From Myxococcus xanthus (GTDB taxonomy: Bacteria; Myxococcota; Myxococcia; Myxococcales; Myxococcaceae), in assembly GCF_900106535.1 (NCBI RefSeq), contig NZ_FNOH01000018.1, forward strand, positions 62,001 to 126,000: a stretch of 64,000 nucleotides of DNA, read 5' to 3'. Under the pieces are notes generated by a model, which was given only the letters and a program-made list of their open reading frames with translations, did not search any database and was not told the DNA's origin. The first letter of the stretch is position 1, and each line of letters opens with the position of its first letter. Shown one piece after another: positions 18,979 through 29,648 of this stretch. The translations under genes and the position numbers were made by a program.

Positions 18979-19431
18979 TCAGTGCGCCGCGCCCAGCAGG
19001 AAGGACAGGACGAGCATGGCCAGCACCGTGGCGGTGATTCCCACGTAGAGCCGGTCCTTCTGCTGGCGGAAGATGAGCAGCGACAGGGCCACCCGCATCA
19101 CCGGTACGGCCATCATCACCAGCAGTCCCGCCATGACGAACGCCTGGCCCCGGGCGGCCAGCGCCCCCGCCACGACGTCCCCCAGGGTGTGCGGCACCGG
19201 GTGCGGCGAGGTGAGGCGCAGCAACGCCTCGGATGAAACGAGGTAGTCCGGGTGGCGGAAGAAGGTCACCACGGTGCCCAGCGTCACCAACGCCAGGCTG
19301 GCGGCCACGCCGTACCGCAGCAAGTCGCTGATGAGCAGCTCCGGATGGAGCAGCGAAGCGTCCTCGCCGTCCTGCACCGCCGCGGTGACGGCCTCAAGGC
19401 TTCGCGGCTCTAGCTTCGGTGCCTCGCTCAT
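18979..19431 (-). CDS. DUF1634 family membrane protein
   Basis: 150 residues with three predicted transmembrane helices (about 38-58, 98-118 and 127-147), matching the DUF1634 family. Such proteins are usually encoded beside a TauE/SafE transporter, as here, where the ATG overlaps the transporter stop (ATGA). A partner or accessory role for the transporter is the natural guess; no biochemical function is established to my knowledge. Confidence 0.88.
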   Translation of the reverse strand: MSEAPKLEPRSLEAVTAAVQDGEDASLLHPELLISDLLRYGVAASLALVTLGTVVTFFRHPDYLVSSEALLRLTSPHPVPHTLGDVVAGALAARGQAFVMAGLLVMMAVPVMRVALSLLIFRQQKDRLYVGITATVLAMLVLSFLLGAAH

Positions 19432-20270
19432 GACGCCCACCCCTTGCGCAGCATCTCGAAGGCCACCCACAGCAGCACGCCCACGAAGAGCGCGCGCAGC
19501 CATGTGCTGTTCACCCGGGCCATCAGGTGGCGCGAGCCCAGCCACGCGCCCAGCGTGACGCCCACGCACACCGGCCCCGCGATGAACGGGTCGATGTTGC
19601 CGCGCGCGAAGTAGACGCCCGCGCTGGCCGCCGCCGTCACGCCAATCATGAAGTTGCTGGTGGCCGTGGACACCTTCAGCGGCAGCCGCATGGCCAGGTC
19701 CATGGCCGGCACCTTGAGCGCGCCCGAGCCGATGCCCAGCATGCCGCTCACCGTGCCCGCCACGTACATCAGCCCCAGTCCCGTCAGCGGCCGCGTGACG
19801 CGGTAGGACACCTCACGGCCCTGCGACTCATCCCAGTAGCTGCCGTGCAGCGCCAGCCGGTCCGCCAGCGCGTCCGCGGGCACTGGCGTCTCGGCGCTCG
19901 CCCGCATCCGCCGCAGCATCACCAGCGCCGACCACGCCATGACGCCGCCAAAGACGAGGTACACGCCGCGCCCACCCACCAGCCCGGACATGAATGCGCC
20001 GCTGAGCGCGCCCGCGGTGGTCGCCAGCTCCAGGAACATGGCCACGCGGGTGTTGGCCATCCGGTCGCGCACGTAGGCCGCCGCCGCGCCGCTGGACGTG
20101 GCGATGACGGAGACGATGGACGCCCCCACCGCGTACTGGATGTCCACTTTCAGGAGCAACGTGAGCACGGGAATCAGGATGAGCCCGCCGCCGATACCCA
20201 GCAGCGAGCCCAGCAGTCCCGCACCCACGGAAAACCCCAGGACGACGAGCATGAAGAGGAAGGGAGTCAT
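19428..20270 (-). CDS. TauE/SafE-family anion permease
   Basis: Integral membrane protein of 280 residues with about eight hydrophobic helices and the duplicated TauE signature: GLLGSLLGIGGGLILIPVL near the N terminus and SGMLGIGSGALKVPAMD in the second half. Members export or import sulphite, sulphoacetate or other small organosulphur anions, but the substrate cannot be read from sequence. A cytoplasmic loop (about 125-160) is hydrophilic. I use the ATG at 20270; a GTG at 20300 would add ten residues. It follows carbonic anhydrase by 96 bases. Confidence 0.9.
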   Translation of the reverse strand: MTPFLFMLVVLGFSVGAGLLGSLLGIGGGLILIPVLTLLLKVDIQYAVGASIVSVIATSSGAAAAYVRDRMANTRVAMFLELATTAGALSGAFMSGLVGGRGVYLVFGGVMAWSALVMLRRMRASAETPVPADALADRLALHGSYWDESQGREVSYRVTRPLTGLGLMYVAGTVSGMLGIGSGALKVPAMDLAMRLPLKVSTATSNFMIGVTAAASAGVYFARGNIDPFIAGPVCVGVTLGAWLGSRHLMARVNSTWLRALFVGVLLWVAFEMLRKGWAS

Positions 20271-20366
20271 CGAAGCTGCGCCCCATCCTCTCCCCCTCAC
20301 CGGCCTTTGGCCACCAGGAGAATGGCTCGATTCGAGCCGCTCCCCTGGTTGCCTGCTTCCACCGGG

Positions 20367-21107
20367 CTACTGAGCTCTGGCCACCACCGACATGCGCTGA
20401 GCGCCGTTGCCGTTGGCGAGCGCGCCGGGGGCGTGCGTGTCCGTGCCCAGCTCGCGCAGCAGTGCCTCGCCCACCAGTTCGTCCATGGGGATGAAGCGGC
20501 CCAGCAACGGGCGCCAGGCGTGGACCTGCGCGGTGGCGATGTCGAACCACCAGCCGTGCAGCCGCAGGGTGCCCGCGTCGAGACGCTCCTTCACCAACGG
20601 ATAGGTGGAGATGTGCTCCAACTGCAGCAGCACGTTGTTCTGGGACAGGCGATCGTAATCCGACCGGCCCTCCCCCAGCGTCGGGTTCGCATCCATCCGC
20701 TGGAGCGCGGCCTTGCCGTGCTCGAGCCAGCTCTTGAGGTTCGGGTTCTCAGGCCCCACGCCGCCAGCGAGGACGGCCTTCATCGCGCCGCAGTTCGAGT
20801 GGCCGCACACGACGATGTCCTCCACCGGCAGGCTGCGGAGCGAGAACTCCAGCGCGGCCGCCTCGGACTGGTCGCCCGTCGACTGCCCCTTCGAATCCGA
20901 CGGCGCCACCATGTTGCCGACGTTGCGGACCACGAACAGGTCGCCCGGGTCCATGGACACGAGCAGGTTGGGCACCACGCGGCTGTCCGCGCAGGCGATG
21001 AAGAGGCAATCCGGCTTCTGCTCCTGCGCCAGCAACGCGAACTTCTCCCGGTAGCTGGAACGGGCGTTGAGTTGAAAGTCCAACAGACCGCGAATGAGCT
21101 TCCTCAC
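20367..21107 (-). CDS. Beta-class carbonic anhydrase
   Basis: Interconverts CO2 and bicarbonate. The zinc site is intact: Cys and the Asp-Arg dyad in CADSRVVPNLL, and His and Cys in GHSNCGAMKA. It has 246 residues, beginning with KLIRGLLDFQ, typical for the family, and no signal peptide, so it is cytoplasmic. The GTG start overlaps the stop of the SulP transporter gene (GTGA), which makes the two proteins translationally coupled and supports a joint role in bicarbonate uptake or use. Confidence 0.96.
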   Translation of the reverse strand: MRKLIRGLLDFQLNARSSYREKFALLAQEQKPDCLFIACADSRVVPNLLVSMDPGDLFVVRNVGNMVAPSDSKGQSTGDQSEAAALEFSLRSLPVEDIVVCGHSNCGAMKAVLAGGVGPENPNLKSWLEHGKAALQRMDANPTLGEGRSDYDRLSQNNVLLQLEHISTYPLVKERLDAGTLRLHGWWFDIATAQVHAWRPLLGRFIPMDELVGEALLRELGTDTHAPGALANGNGAQRMSVVARAQ

Positions 21108-22651
21108 TGCGCACCTCCAGAGACAAGCGAGTTGTGATTGGGACCGTCAACGACCACGGGGCTGCTCGGCTTCACCGTGCCCTTGCGGCTCCAGACATCT
21201 TCGAGCGACTCGGCGAACACCGAGCCGCCCGTCTTGCAATGTGTGTCGCACCAGCTCTCCAGGGCTTCGTGCCCGGAGTGGTCCAGCGTCTGCACCGCCA
21301 GGTCCAGTTCCACCTTGGAGCCCGTCGGAACCTGCGCCAGCGCGGTGGACAGCTTGGGGACGCCGACGAACGTCAGCGCACCCGAGATTCGCACCTGATA
21401 GGACGCATGCGCCTGCTGGTGCACGTCCACCTTGACGCTGCCCAGGTGCCACAGCAGGCGCAGCGCCGCGAACGCCAGGCCCATGCCGATACCGGCCAGC
21501 AGGTTGACGCCCACCACGCCGGCCACCGTCACCAGGTACACGGCCAGCTCCCCACGCTTCTGGAGCTCACGGATGTGGTGCACGTTCACCAGCTTGGCGC
21601 CGACGAAGACGAGCAGACCCGCCAGCACGGTGAGGGGAACGAGCCCCGCCACCGAGCCGAGCAACGTGATGAACAGGAGCAGCCATACGCCGTGCAGCGT
21701 GCCCGACAGCCGCGTCTTCGCGCCGGCGGTGATGTTGGTGGCGCTGCGAACGATGACGCCGGTGATGGGCAGGCCGCCCGCCAGACCCGAAATCGTGTTC
21801 GCCAGGCCCTGACCGAAGAGCTCGCGGTCCAGGTTCGCGCGGGGGCCCGTGTGCATCTTGTCCGTGGCCACCGCGCTCAAGAGCGACTCCGCGCTCGCGA
21901 CCAACGCCAGCGACAGCACCGCCGTGCCGAAGGCGACCCAGTCGCCCTTGGGGAAGGTGGGCAGTTGGATGCTGGAGAAGATGTTCTCCGGCAGGTCCAC
22001 CCGGGCCACGTCGGCGCCCATGAAGGTCGCCGCCGCGGTGGCGCTCACCACGGCCACGAGCGGACCGGGGACTTTCTTCAACTTTCCGGGAACGAACTGC
22101 CACGCCACCATCAAGCCGATGGTCAGCAGGCCCAGCAGCGTCGCGGAGCCATGAAGGTCCGCAATCTGCCCCGGCAGCTCCTTCACGTTCTGCCACGCGC
22201 TCGACTGCGGCGCGCCGCCCATCACGATGTGGACCTGCCCCAGGACGATGAGGATGCCGATGCCGGCCATCATCCCGTGGATGACGGCGGGAGAGATGGC
22301 CAGCGCGCCGCGCGCCACCTTCAACCCACCGAGAATCATCTGCACCACGCCCGCGACGGCCACGGCCGCGCACGTCATCGCCAGGCCCATCTGCTGGATG
22401 AAGCCAAACACCATGACCGCGAGGCCGGCCGCGGGACCGCTCACCTGGAGGGGCACGCCTCCAAAGAGCCCCACCACGATGCCGCCAATCACACCCGCAA
22501 TGAGCCCGCTGACGATGGGCGCGCCTGAAGCCAGCGCGATACCCATACACAACGGCAACGCCACCAGGAACACCACCAGGGAAGCAGGCAGGTCCGTGGC
22601 CAGCGCCTTCCAGGGGGAAGCAACGCCCTCAGGACTCTTCGAAGTCGACAT
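21104..22651 (-). CDS. SulP-family anion transporter (bicarbonate candidate) with STAS domain
   Basis: 515-residue permease with ten or more hydrophobic helices and SulP motifs (VVFLVALPLCMGIALASGAP, then GLFGGVPLQVSGPAAGL, later NTISGLAGGLPITGVIVRS). A C-terminal STAS-like domain (about 410-490) includes ISGALTFVGVPKL. SulP proteins move sulphate, bicarbonate, dicarboxylates and other anions. Coupling to carbonic anhydrase by a 4-base overlap makes bicarbonate the most plausible substrate. The ATG at 22651 has GGAGG upstream. A sigma-54-type promoter lies about 60 bases before it. Confidence 0.93.
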   Translation of the reverse strand: MSTSKSPEGVASPWKALATDLPASLVVFLVALPLCMGIALASGAPIVSGLIAGVIGGIVVGLFGGVPLQVSGPAAGLAVMVFGFIQQMGLAMTCAAVAVAGVVQMILGGLKVARGALAISPAVIHGMMAGIGILIVLGQVHIVMGGAPQSSAWQNVKELPGQIADLHGSATLLGLLTIGLMVAWQFVPGKLKKVPGPLVAVVSATAAATFMGADVARVDLPENIFSSIQLPTFPKGDWVAFGTAVLSLALVASAESLLSAVATDKMHTGPRANLDRELFGQGLANTISGLAGGLPITGVIVRSATNITAGAKTRLSGTLHGVWLLLFITLLGSVAGLVPLTVLAGLLVFVGAKLVNVHHIRELQKRGELAVYLVTVAGVVGVNLLAGIGMGLAFAALRLLWHLGSVKVDVHQQAHASYQVRISGALTFVGVPKLSTALAQVPTGSKVELDLAVQTLDHSGHEALESWCDTHCKTGGSVFAESLEDVWSRKGTVKPSSPVVVDGPNHNSLVSGGAQ

Positions 22652-22710
22652 CACACCTCCACACAAGTCGCCGCGACTGCCGCGTGCGCTGGTTCACGTG
22701 GAGGCCCTCC

Positions 22711-22724
22711 GCAAAGAGCGTGCC
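22711..22724 (-). promoter_or_regulatory. Candidate sigma-54 (-24/-12) promoter of the sulP-carbonic anhydrase operon
   Basis: Read on the minus strand, GGCACG (22724-22719), four bases, then TTGC (22714-22711) match the sigma-54 core exactly at the invariant GG and GC, with correct spacing. Transcription would begin near 22699, leaving about 48 bases before the sulP ATG. The gene next upstream encodes a sigma-54-dependent activator, which strengthens the call. Confidence 0.75.
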
Positions 22725-22786
22725 GTCCGCCTTCCGACAGGCGCAGAGGGAACGCAAGGTGATTGCGGTCGGGAATATGAAAACGA

Positions 22787-22813
22787 TTTTAAGTCCCGAA
22801 TCCAGACTTAAAA
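22787..22813. promoter_or_regulatory. 9-bp palindrome, candidate enhancer site for the sigma-54 activator
   Basis: TTTTAAGTC (22787-22795) and GACTTAAAA (22805-22813) are perfect inverted arms with a 9-base spacer. It is an AT-rich island in GC-rich DNA. Its centre is about 100 bases upstream of the predicted sigma-54 start at 22699, the usual distance for an enhancer bound by an NtrC-type dimer. It does not overlap coding sequence. Confidence 0.6.
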
Positions 22814-22837
22814 ATCCTTGAGGCCGCCAGCCTCAAG
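22808..22837 (-). terminator. Intrinsic terminator of the sigma-54 two-component operon
   Basis: On the minus strand, CTTGAGGC (22837-22830) and GCCTCAAG (22824-22817) form a perfect 8-bp stem with a 5-base loop. A GATTTTTAAG tail follows directly. It lies 20 bases after the activator's stop codon and separates that operon from sulP. Confidence 0.85.
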
Positions 22838-22856
22838 AATCTTGAAGCGCGCTCGC

Positions 22857-24196
<1,340 letters not shown>

Positions 24197-24200
<4 letters not shown>

Positions 24201-25846
24201 CGGGCCACCTCCAACGGAAGGCGCAGCGTGAAGCGGCTTCCCAGCGGACTCCGGACATAGTTCAGACTGCCACCATGGGCCTCCACGGAGGCACGCGCCA
24301 TGGGCAGTCCCAGCCCCACGCCCTTCGCCCGCCCGGTGGCGAAAGGTTCCCACAACCTGGGCTCGAGACGCGGATCCACGCCGCCCGCATTGTCCTCCAC
24401 CACGAGCACGGCGTCATGTTCGTCCCGCGTCAGACTCACGCTGACCCACGGTGCCAACTGCATCCCTGTGTCCTTCGCCACCGCGCCTGCCTCCACCGCG
24501 TTGCGCAACACGTTGTCGATGGCGGACACCAGCAGCGCCGCATCCCCCTGGACCCACAGGGACTCCTCCAGGGACGTAGTCAGTGCCACGGCCTCTGACT
24601 CCGGCAGCAGCTTCACGCCCTGGAGCGCGTCCTTCACCAGCAGGTGCACCTCGCAGCGGCGGCGCAGCGCGGCACGAGGCGCCCCGAAGGACAGCAGCGA
24701 GCGCGCCAGATGGCTCAAGCGCTCCACCTGCGAGCGCAGCGCGCCCACGGGCAGCTCGCTGCCCGCGGGGGTATGCCGGAGCACGGACAGCGCGGCCTGG
24801 ATGCCGTTGAGGGCGTTCTTCACCTCATGCGCGATGAGCGAGGCCGCGGTCCCCAGCGCCGCCATGGTCTCCTGGCGTCGCAGCCGCTCCTCGGCCGCCA
24901 GCAGCGAACGGTAGGAGTGCCGCAGCAGGAGGATGAAGATGATGAGCGTGCTGCTCAGCAGGGCGATGTGGAACGCCAGCTGCCGCAGGAAGCGCGCCCG
25001 GAGGCCCGCGGTGGCCGTCTCCTCCTCCAGGACGACCAACAGCAGGTCGCTCTTCCCCACCCACGCGCCCGCGCCCATCATGTGCTTGTCATCCAGCGTC
25101 AGCGGCCCCGGCATGTTCGCCAGCGCGCGCAGCCCCCCCGTGATGTCCCCGGCGCCCAGATTGAACCCCACTGGCATCAGGATCTGACCCTGGTCATCCA
25201 TCAGCACCAGTGACGTCTGCGCGGTGGGCCGCGTGGGCAGCGCGCTGGCGCGGAGCTCTCCCAGCAGCACACCCTTGAAGCGGCCCTCCTGGAACATGGG
25301 GACGGCGACCACGATGGGCCCCCCCTCCCCTTCCAGCAGGTCGATTTCCGGCTGGCGGCCCTCCACCATCCGGCGGAACCAGGGCCGCAGCGTCAGCGGC
25401 GAGCGCCCCAGCGGCATGTCCGGAGGGTCGCTCCAGACGCGCTCGCCCGCGGGCGTCAGCAGGGCCACGCCCTCCGAGAAGAGGGACGAATGGTAGAAGG
25501 CGCTCTCCAGCAGGGCCAGCTCCGCCGGGGAGGCGCCGTCCTCAGGAGACAGCGCGGGGTGCCCGGCCACGCGGGCCAGCTCCGCCTCCAACAGCCCCAG
25601 GTGGACGCCCAGCGCCTCCGACTGCACCTGCGCCTGGTTGAGCAGCCGGCTCAGCAGCTCCTCGCGCGCGTTGCGCACGTCCTCCACGTAGCCCAGCACG
25701 GGGCTCGTCAGCGCCACCAGCCCCACCAGCCCCAGACCGACGAGCGCGGAGCGCCCCCCGCGCCGCTGCGCGTGGGCCAGCTCACCCGGCGTGGGGGTCA
25801 GCGTCGGCAGTGGCGGTGGTGTTGGCGGCAGGTGGGCGGAAGTCAT
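24197..25846 (-). CDS. Membrane sensor histidine kinase with extracytoplasmic Cache-like domain
   Basis: 549 residues. A Pro/Thr-rich cytoplasmic start (about 1-30) precedes a first transmembrane helix (VGLGLVGLVALTSPVLGYV) and an extracytoplasmic domain of about 230 residues resembling Cache sensors. A second helix follows (LLSSTLIIFILLL). The kinase core has LIAHEVKNALNGIQAAL with the phospho-His, then DNVLRNAVEAG, VEDNAGGVDP and GVGLGLPMARASVEAHGG. NtrB-like catalytic motifs fit its pairing with the sigma-54 activator, to which it is coupled by a 4-base overlap. The Cache-like domain suggests sensing of a small extracellular molecule. Confidence 0.93.
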
Positions 25847-26041
25847 GACAGAGCTCCCTGGGGTTTACCTCGGCGCGGAAGCACCTTCACGCGCAATCAG
25901 GCCACCTGGCCAGGGGCCCGCCCGCTGGAGGGCCGGCCATCGCCCCGGGTCGCCCGCTCCCGCGCGTGTTCACGCCATGACGAAGTTGTTGCACATGCGT
26001 CACACGTTCGGAAAAGGGGGCGCGCAGAGTGACGGCCCGCC

Positions 26042-26731
26042 ATGCCCCATGTCCTCATCATCGACGACGAACGCGACCTCGCGGAGCTCATTGATTTCAA
26101 CCTGCGGGGTTCCGGCCTCACCACGCACGTGTCCCACACTGGCGAAGAAGCGCTGGTGGCAGCGCGGGAGCAGAACCCCGACCTCGTGCTGCTGGACCTG
26201 ATGCTGCCGGACATGTCCGGCATCGATGTCTGCCGGCAGCTGCGGGCCAGCCCCCAGTCCCGGGGCGTCCTCATCGTCATGCTCACCGCCAAGGGCGAGG
26301 AGTCCGACCGCATCCGCGGCTTCGAGGTGGGCGCGGACGACTACGTGGTGAAGCCCTTCAGCGTGCGGGAGCTGGTGCTGCGGCTGAAGGCCATCCTCCG
26401 CCGCGGCGCGCCCACGGCTGGGGGCACGGCGCCGCTGGCGCTGGGGCCCCTGCGCCTGGACGTGGCGTCCCACCGCTTCTTCGTGGAGGACCGCGAGGTG
26501 GCCCTCACCGCGCTGGAGTTCCGGCTCCTGGAGCACCTGCTCGCCCGCCTGGGCCGGGTGCAGACACGTGAGCAGTTGCTGGAAGAGGTGTGGGGCCTGT
26601 CATCCTCCCTGGAGACGCGCACCATCGACACCCACGTCATGCGCCTGCGCGACAAGCTGGGCCCGGCGCGCGCGCTGCTGGAGACGGTCCGCGGTGTCGG
26701 CTACCGGATGCTGGACCCAGCCGCGGGCTGA
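26042..26731 (+). CDS. Orphan PhoB/OmpR-family response regulator upstream of pst
   Basis: 229 residues, receiver plus winged helix. Asp52 in LVLLDLMLPD, GADDYVVKPFSVRELVLRLKAILRR and the DNA-binding part (LTALEFRLLEHLL, RTIDTHVMRLRDKLG, TVRGVGYRML) are complete. No kinase gene adjoins it; the divergent neighbour is the sigma-54 kinase, which has its own partner. It is a close paralogue of the regulator at 15403. It lies directly upstream of pstS and is the best candidate to control it. The orphan regulator PhoP4 of M. xanthus fits this description, but I cannot confirm identity. Confidence 0.93.
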   Translation: MPHVLIIDDERDLAELIDFNLRGSGLTTHVSHTGEEALVAAREQNPDLVLLDLMLPDMSGIDVCRQLRASPQSRGVLIVMLTAKGEESDRIRGFEVGADDYVVKPFSVRELVLRLKAILRRGAPTAGGTAPLALGPLRLDVASHRFFVEDREVALTALEFRLLEHLLARLGRVQTREQLLEEVWGLSSSLETRTIDTHVMRLRDKLGPARALLETVRGVGYRMLDPAAG

Positions 26732-26735
26732 ACGT

Positions 26736-26752
26736 CGTGACGGCGATGTCAC
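26736..26752 (+). promoter_or_regulatory. pstS: Candidate Pho box upstream of pstS
   Basis: CGTGAC (26736-26741) and TGTCAC (26747-26752) are direct half-sites with the 11-base period typical of PhoB sites. A further CGTCAC lies at 26778-26783. All are in the 132-base gap between the PhoB-like regulator and pstS. Confidence 0.5.
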
Positions 26753-26863
26753 GTGGCGGACGCGAAACGGACACCCACGTCACGTAGAAGCGCGGCGTCT
26801 TCGCGCAAGCCTCGCGCAGCCTCCAGATTCCGATTCACATCCTCCAGCCAGGAGAAGTCCCCC

Positions 26864-27685
26864 ATGAAATCGCTCCTCAAGCCCCTGCTCGCGGTGTTCC
26901 TCCTGGCGCTCCCCGCCGTTGCCCAGGCGGGCACCGTGACCATCAAGGGCTCCGACACCATGGTCATCCTCGGCCAGCGCTGGGCCGAGGCGTTCATGAA
27001 GAAGAACCCCAACATCAAGGTCCAGGTCACCGGCGGCGGCTCCGGCGTGGGCCTGGCGGCGCTCCAGAACGGCACCACGGACATCGCCATGTCCAGCCGG
27101 GAGATGAAGAAGGCGGAGGCCGACAAGCTCCGCGCGCGCTACAAGGCGCCGCCCGCGCAGCGCTCGGTGGCCAAGGACGGCGTCACCTTCTACGTCCACC
27201 AGGGCAACCCCGTGAGCGCGCTCACCACCGAGCAGCTGATGAAGATCTACGTGGGCGACATCACCTCCTGGAAGCAGGTGGGCGGCGCGGACGCGCCCAT
27301 CGTCGCGTACTCCCGGGAGAACTCCTCCGGCACCTACGTCTTCGTGAAGGACATGGTGCTGGACGGCGAGGACTTCGCGCCCGCCATCCAGACACTGCCC
27401 GGCACCGCCGCGGTGGTGAACGCGGTCTCCAAGGAGAAGAACAGCCTGGGCTACGGCGGCGCCGCGTACGCAGAGGGCATCAAGGAGCTGAAGGTGAAGA
27501 AGGGCAACGAGGAGATCGCCCCCAGCGCGGACAACATCAAGAGCGGCAAGTACCCGCTGGCGCGCGACCTCTTCTTCTACCTGCGCGCCGAGCCGACCGG
27601 CGACATCAAGGCCTTCATCGACTTCGCGCTCTCCCCCGAAGGTCAGGCGATCGTCACCCAGGTCGGCTACTTCCCCGTGAAGTAG
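26864..27685 (+). CDS. pstS: Phosphate ABC transporter substrate-binding protein PstS
   Basis: Periplasmic phosphate receptor, 273 residues. A type I signal peptide (KSLLKPLLAVFLLALPAVAQA) is followed by GTVTIKGSDTM, TGGGSGVGLAAL, DIAMSSREMKK and SRENSSGTYVF, the phosphate-binding loops of the shorter PstS class. There is no lipobox, so it is free in the periplasm. The ATG at 26864 has GGAG upstream; the open frame to 26753 is rejected because it would put the signal peptide inside the protein. It leads the pstSCAB-phoU cluster. Confidence 0.96.
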   Translation: MKSLLKPLLAVFLLALPAVAQAGTVTIKGSDTMVILGQRWAEAFMKKNPNIKVQVTGGGSGVGLAALQNGTTDIAMSSREMKKAEADKLRARYKAPPAQRSVAKDGVTFYVHQGNPVSALTTEQLMKIYVGDITSWKQVGGADAPIVAYSRENSSGTYVFVKDMVLDGEDFAPAIQTLPGTAAVVNAVSKEKNSLGYGGAAYAEGIKELKVKKGNEEIAPSADNIKSGKYPLARDLFFYLRAEPTGDIKAFIDFALSPEGQAIVTQVGYFPVK

Positions 27686-27693
27686 CCGCGGAG

Positions 27694-27711
27694 CGTCACA
27701 CGAATGTCACA
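27694..27711 (+). promoter_or_regulatory. pstC: Candidate Pho box between pstS and pstC
   Basis: GTCAC at 27695-27699 and again at 27706-27710 are direct repeats exactly 11 bases apart, as in PhoB-bound sites. The gap between pstS and pstC is only 43 bases, so this could drive an internal promoter for the permease genes. Confidence 0.5.
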
Positions 27712-27728
27712 AGAGGCGCTGAATCCCT

Positions 27729-28727
27729 ATGGATAGACAGGCGACCATGGAGCAAGGTCTCACGCGGGTCGTGGCCGCGCCGCGCCTGTCCGCGGCGGCG
27801 CGGAAGCGTCAACTGCGGGAGAAGGCCGTCGCGGGCTTCATCACCCTGATGGCGTTCACGGGCATCGCCGCGCTCATCCTCATCATCGTCTTCGTGGCCA
27901 AGGAGGCGCTGACGCTCTTCACCGACGCGGACGCCCGCCACGAAGCCAGCCTGGCCAAGATGTTCCTGCCGCAGGAGGGCCGCTACCCGTTCCGGTGGCA
28001 GCCCGTGTCGGACACGCCCAAGGTCAGCATGATTCCGCTGTTCGTGGGCACGCTGAAAATCACCCTGGTCTCCATGCTGGTGGCGGTGCCCATGGGCGTC
28101 TTCAGCGCGCTCTTCGTCGCGGAGTTCGCCCCGCGCCGCCTGCGCGAGTTGCTCAAGCCCATCATCGAACTGCTGGCCGGCATCCCCTCGGTGGTGCTGG
28201 GCTTCTTCGCGCTGATGGTGCTGTCCCCGGTGGTGAAGGACCTGTTCCACCTGGACCGGCCGCTCAACGGCACGCTGGCGGGGCTGGCGCTGGCGCTGGC
28301 CATCGTCCCGGTCATCTTCACCGTATCCGAGGACGCGCTCACCGCGGTGCCCCGCAGCTACCGCGAGGCCTCGCTGGCGCTGGGCGCCACGCTCTGGGAG
28401 ACGGCGTGGAAGGTGGTGCTGCCCGCGGCGGCCCCCGGCATCCTCGCCGCGTGCGTGCTGGGCTTCGGCCGGGCCATTGGCGAGACGATGATTGTCCTCA
28501 TGGCGTCAGGCAACGCGGACATCGTGTCCTGGAACCTGGGGGACTCGGCGCGCTCGCTGTCGGCCACCATCGCGGCGGAGATGGGTGAAGTGGTGGTGGG
28601 CAGCCCGCACTACTCCCTGCTCTTCTTCATCGGCGTGGAGCTGTTCATCTTCACCTTCGTCCTCAACATGGTCGCCTCCACGTGGACGAAGAAGGTCCTC
28701 CAGCGGCTGACCGGGAGCGCCTCGTGA
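27729..28727 (+). CDS. pstC: Phosphate ABC transporter permease PstC
   Basis: Inner-membrane half of the phosphate channel, 332 residues with six predicted helices. The permease signature with the EAA loop is visible ([25 protein letters not shown]), as is LLAGIPSVVLGFFALMVL. An extracytoplasmic loop (about 60-95) is longer than in E. coli. The ATG at 27729 is used; another in-frame ATG at 27747 is possible. It overlaps pstA by GTGA. Confidence 0.96.
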   Translation: MDRQATMEQGLTRVVAAPRLSAAARKRQLREKAVAGFITLMAFTGIAALILIIVFVAKEALTLFTDADARHEASLAKMFLPQEGRYPFRWQPVSDTPKVSMIPLFVGTLKITLVSMLVAVPMGVFSALFVAEFAPRRLRELLKPIIELLAGIPSVVLGFFALMVLSPVVKDLFHLDRPLNGTLAGLALALAIVPVIFTVSEDALTAVPRSYREASLALGATLWETAWKVVLPAAAPGILAACVLGFGRAIGETMIVLMASGNADIVSWNLGDSARSLSATIAAEMGEVVVGSPHYSLLFFIGVELFIFTFVLNMVASTWTKKVLQRLTGSAS

Positions 28728-29635
28728 AGTACACCACGCGCCGGGCGGTGGGGCTGGGCCTCACCGGACTGACGGCCCTCGCGGCCTTCTTCATCGTGGG
28801 CATGTTGGCCCTCATCCTGCTGAACATCGCGCGCAACGGCGCCCGTCACCTCTCCTGGACCTTCCTCACCCAGCCCCCCAGCGACGGCATGATGGGCGGC
28901 GGCATCTTCCCCGCCATCTTCGGCACCGCCGCGCTCACGCTCCTGATGACGCTGGCGGTGATGCCGGTAGGTGTGCTCACCGCCGTGTACCTCCACGAGT
29001 ACGCGCCGCCGGAGTCACGCTTCGCCCGCTGGGTGCGCGTGGCGGTGGTCAACCTCGCGGGCGTGCCCTCCATCGTCTTCGGCCTCTTCGGGCTCGGCTT
29101 CTTCATCCTCTTCGTCGGCGGCAACCTGGACCGGATGCTGGGCTATGAGGAGATGCACTGGGCCCAGCCGGGCATCCTCTGGGCCTCGCTGACGCTGGCG
29201 GTGCTGACGCTGCCGGTGGTCATCGTCTCCACGGAGGAGGCGCTGCGCGCGGTGCCGCTGGAGCAGCGCACCGCCAGCCTGGCACTGGGCGCCACCCAGT
29301 CGCAGACGCTGGCGCGGGTGGTGCTGCCCGGCGCCCTGCCCGGCATCCTCACCGGCGCGGTGCTGGCCATCTCCCGCGGCGCGGGCGAAGTCGCCCCCAT
29401 CCTCTTCACCGGCGCCGCCTACTTCCTGCCGGACCTGCCCACGCACCTGGACTCCCAGTTCATGCACCTGGGCTACCACACGTATGTCATGGCCACCCAG
29501 TCACCGAACGTGACGGAGGCCAGTGGTCCGCTGTATGCGACGGTGCTGGTGCTGCTGGCGCTCACCTTCGCCCTCAACCTCGTCGCGGTCATCATCCGGA
29601 CGCGCACGCGCCGCAAGGCCGCCAGCGCCCACTGA
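28724..29635 (+). CDS. pstA: Phosphate ABC transporter permease PstA
   Basis: Second permease subunit, 303 residues with six hydrophobic helices. [19 protein letters not shown] and the EAA-type loop ([27 protein letters not shown], split here only for length) identify it. The GTG at 28724 overlaps the pstC stop, which is why I prefer it to the open frame extending to 28682. It is followed by pstB after 13 bases. Confidence 0.96.
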
Positions 29636-29648
29636 CGGTACGCCTGCC

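Noticed and set aside
20330-20350. GGCTCG-ATT-CGAGCC hairpin between carbonic anhydrase and tauE-like genes
   Set aside because: A 6-bp stem with no U-run in GC-rich DNA is expected by chance.
19527-21137. 536-residue plus-strand open frame over tauE-like and carbonic anhydrase genes
   Set aside because: Antisense to genes with intact motifs; composition is typical of a shadow frame.
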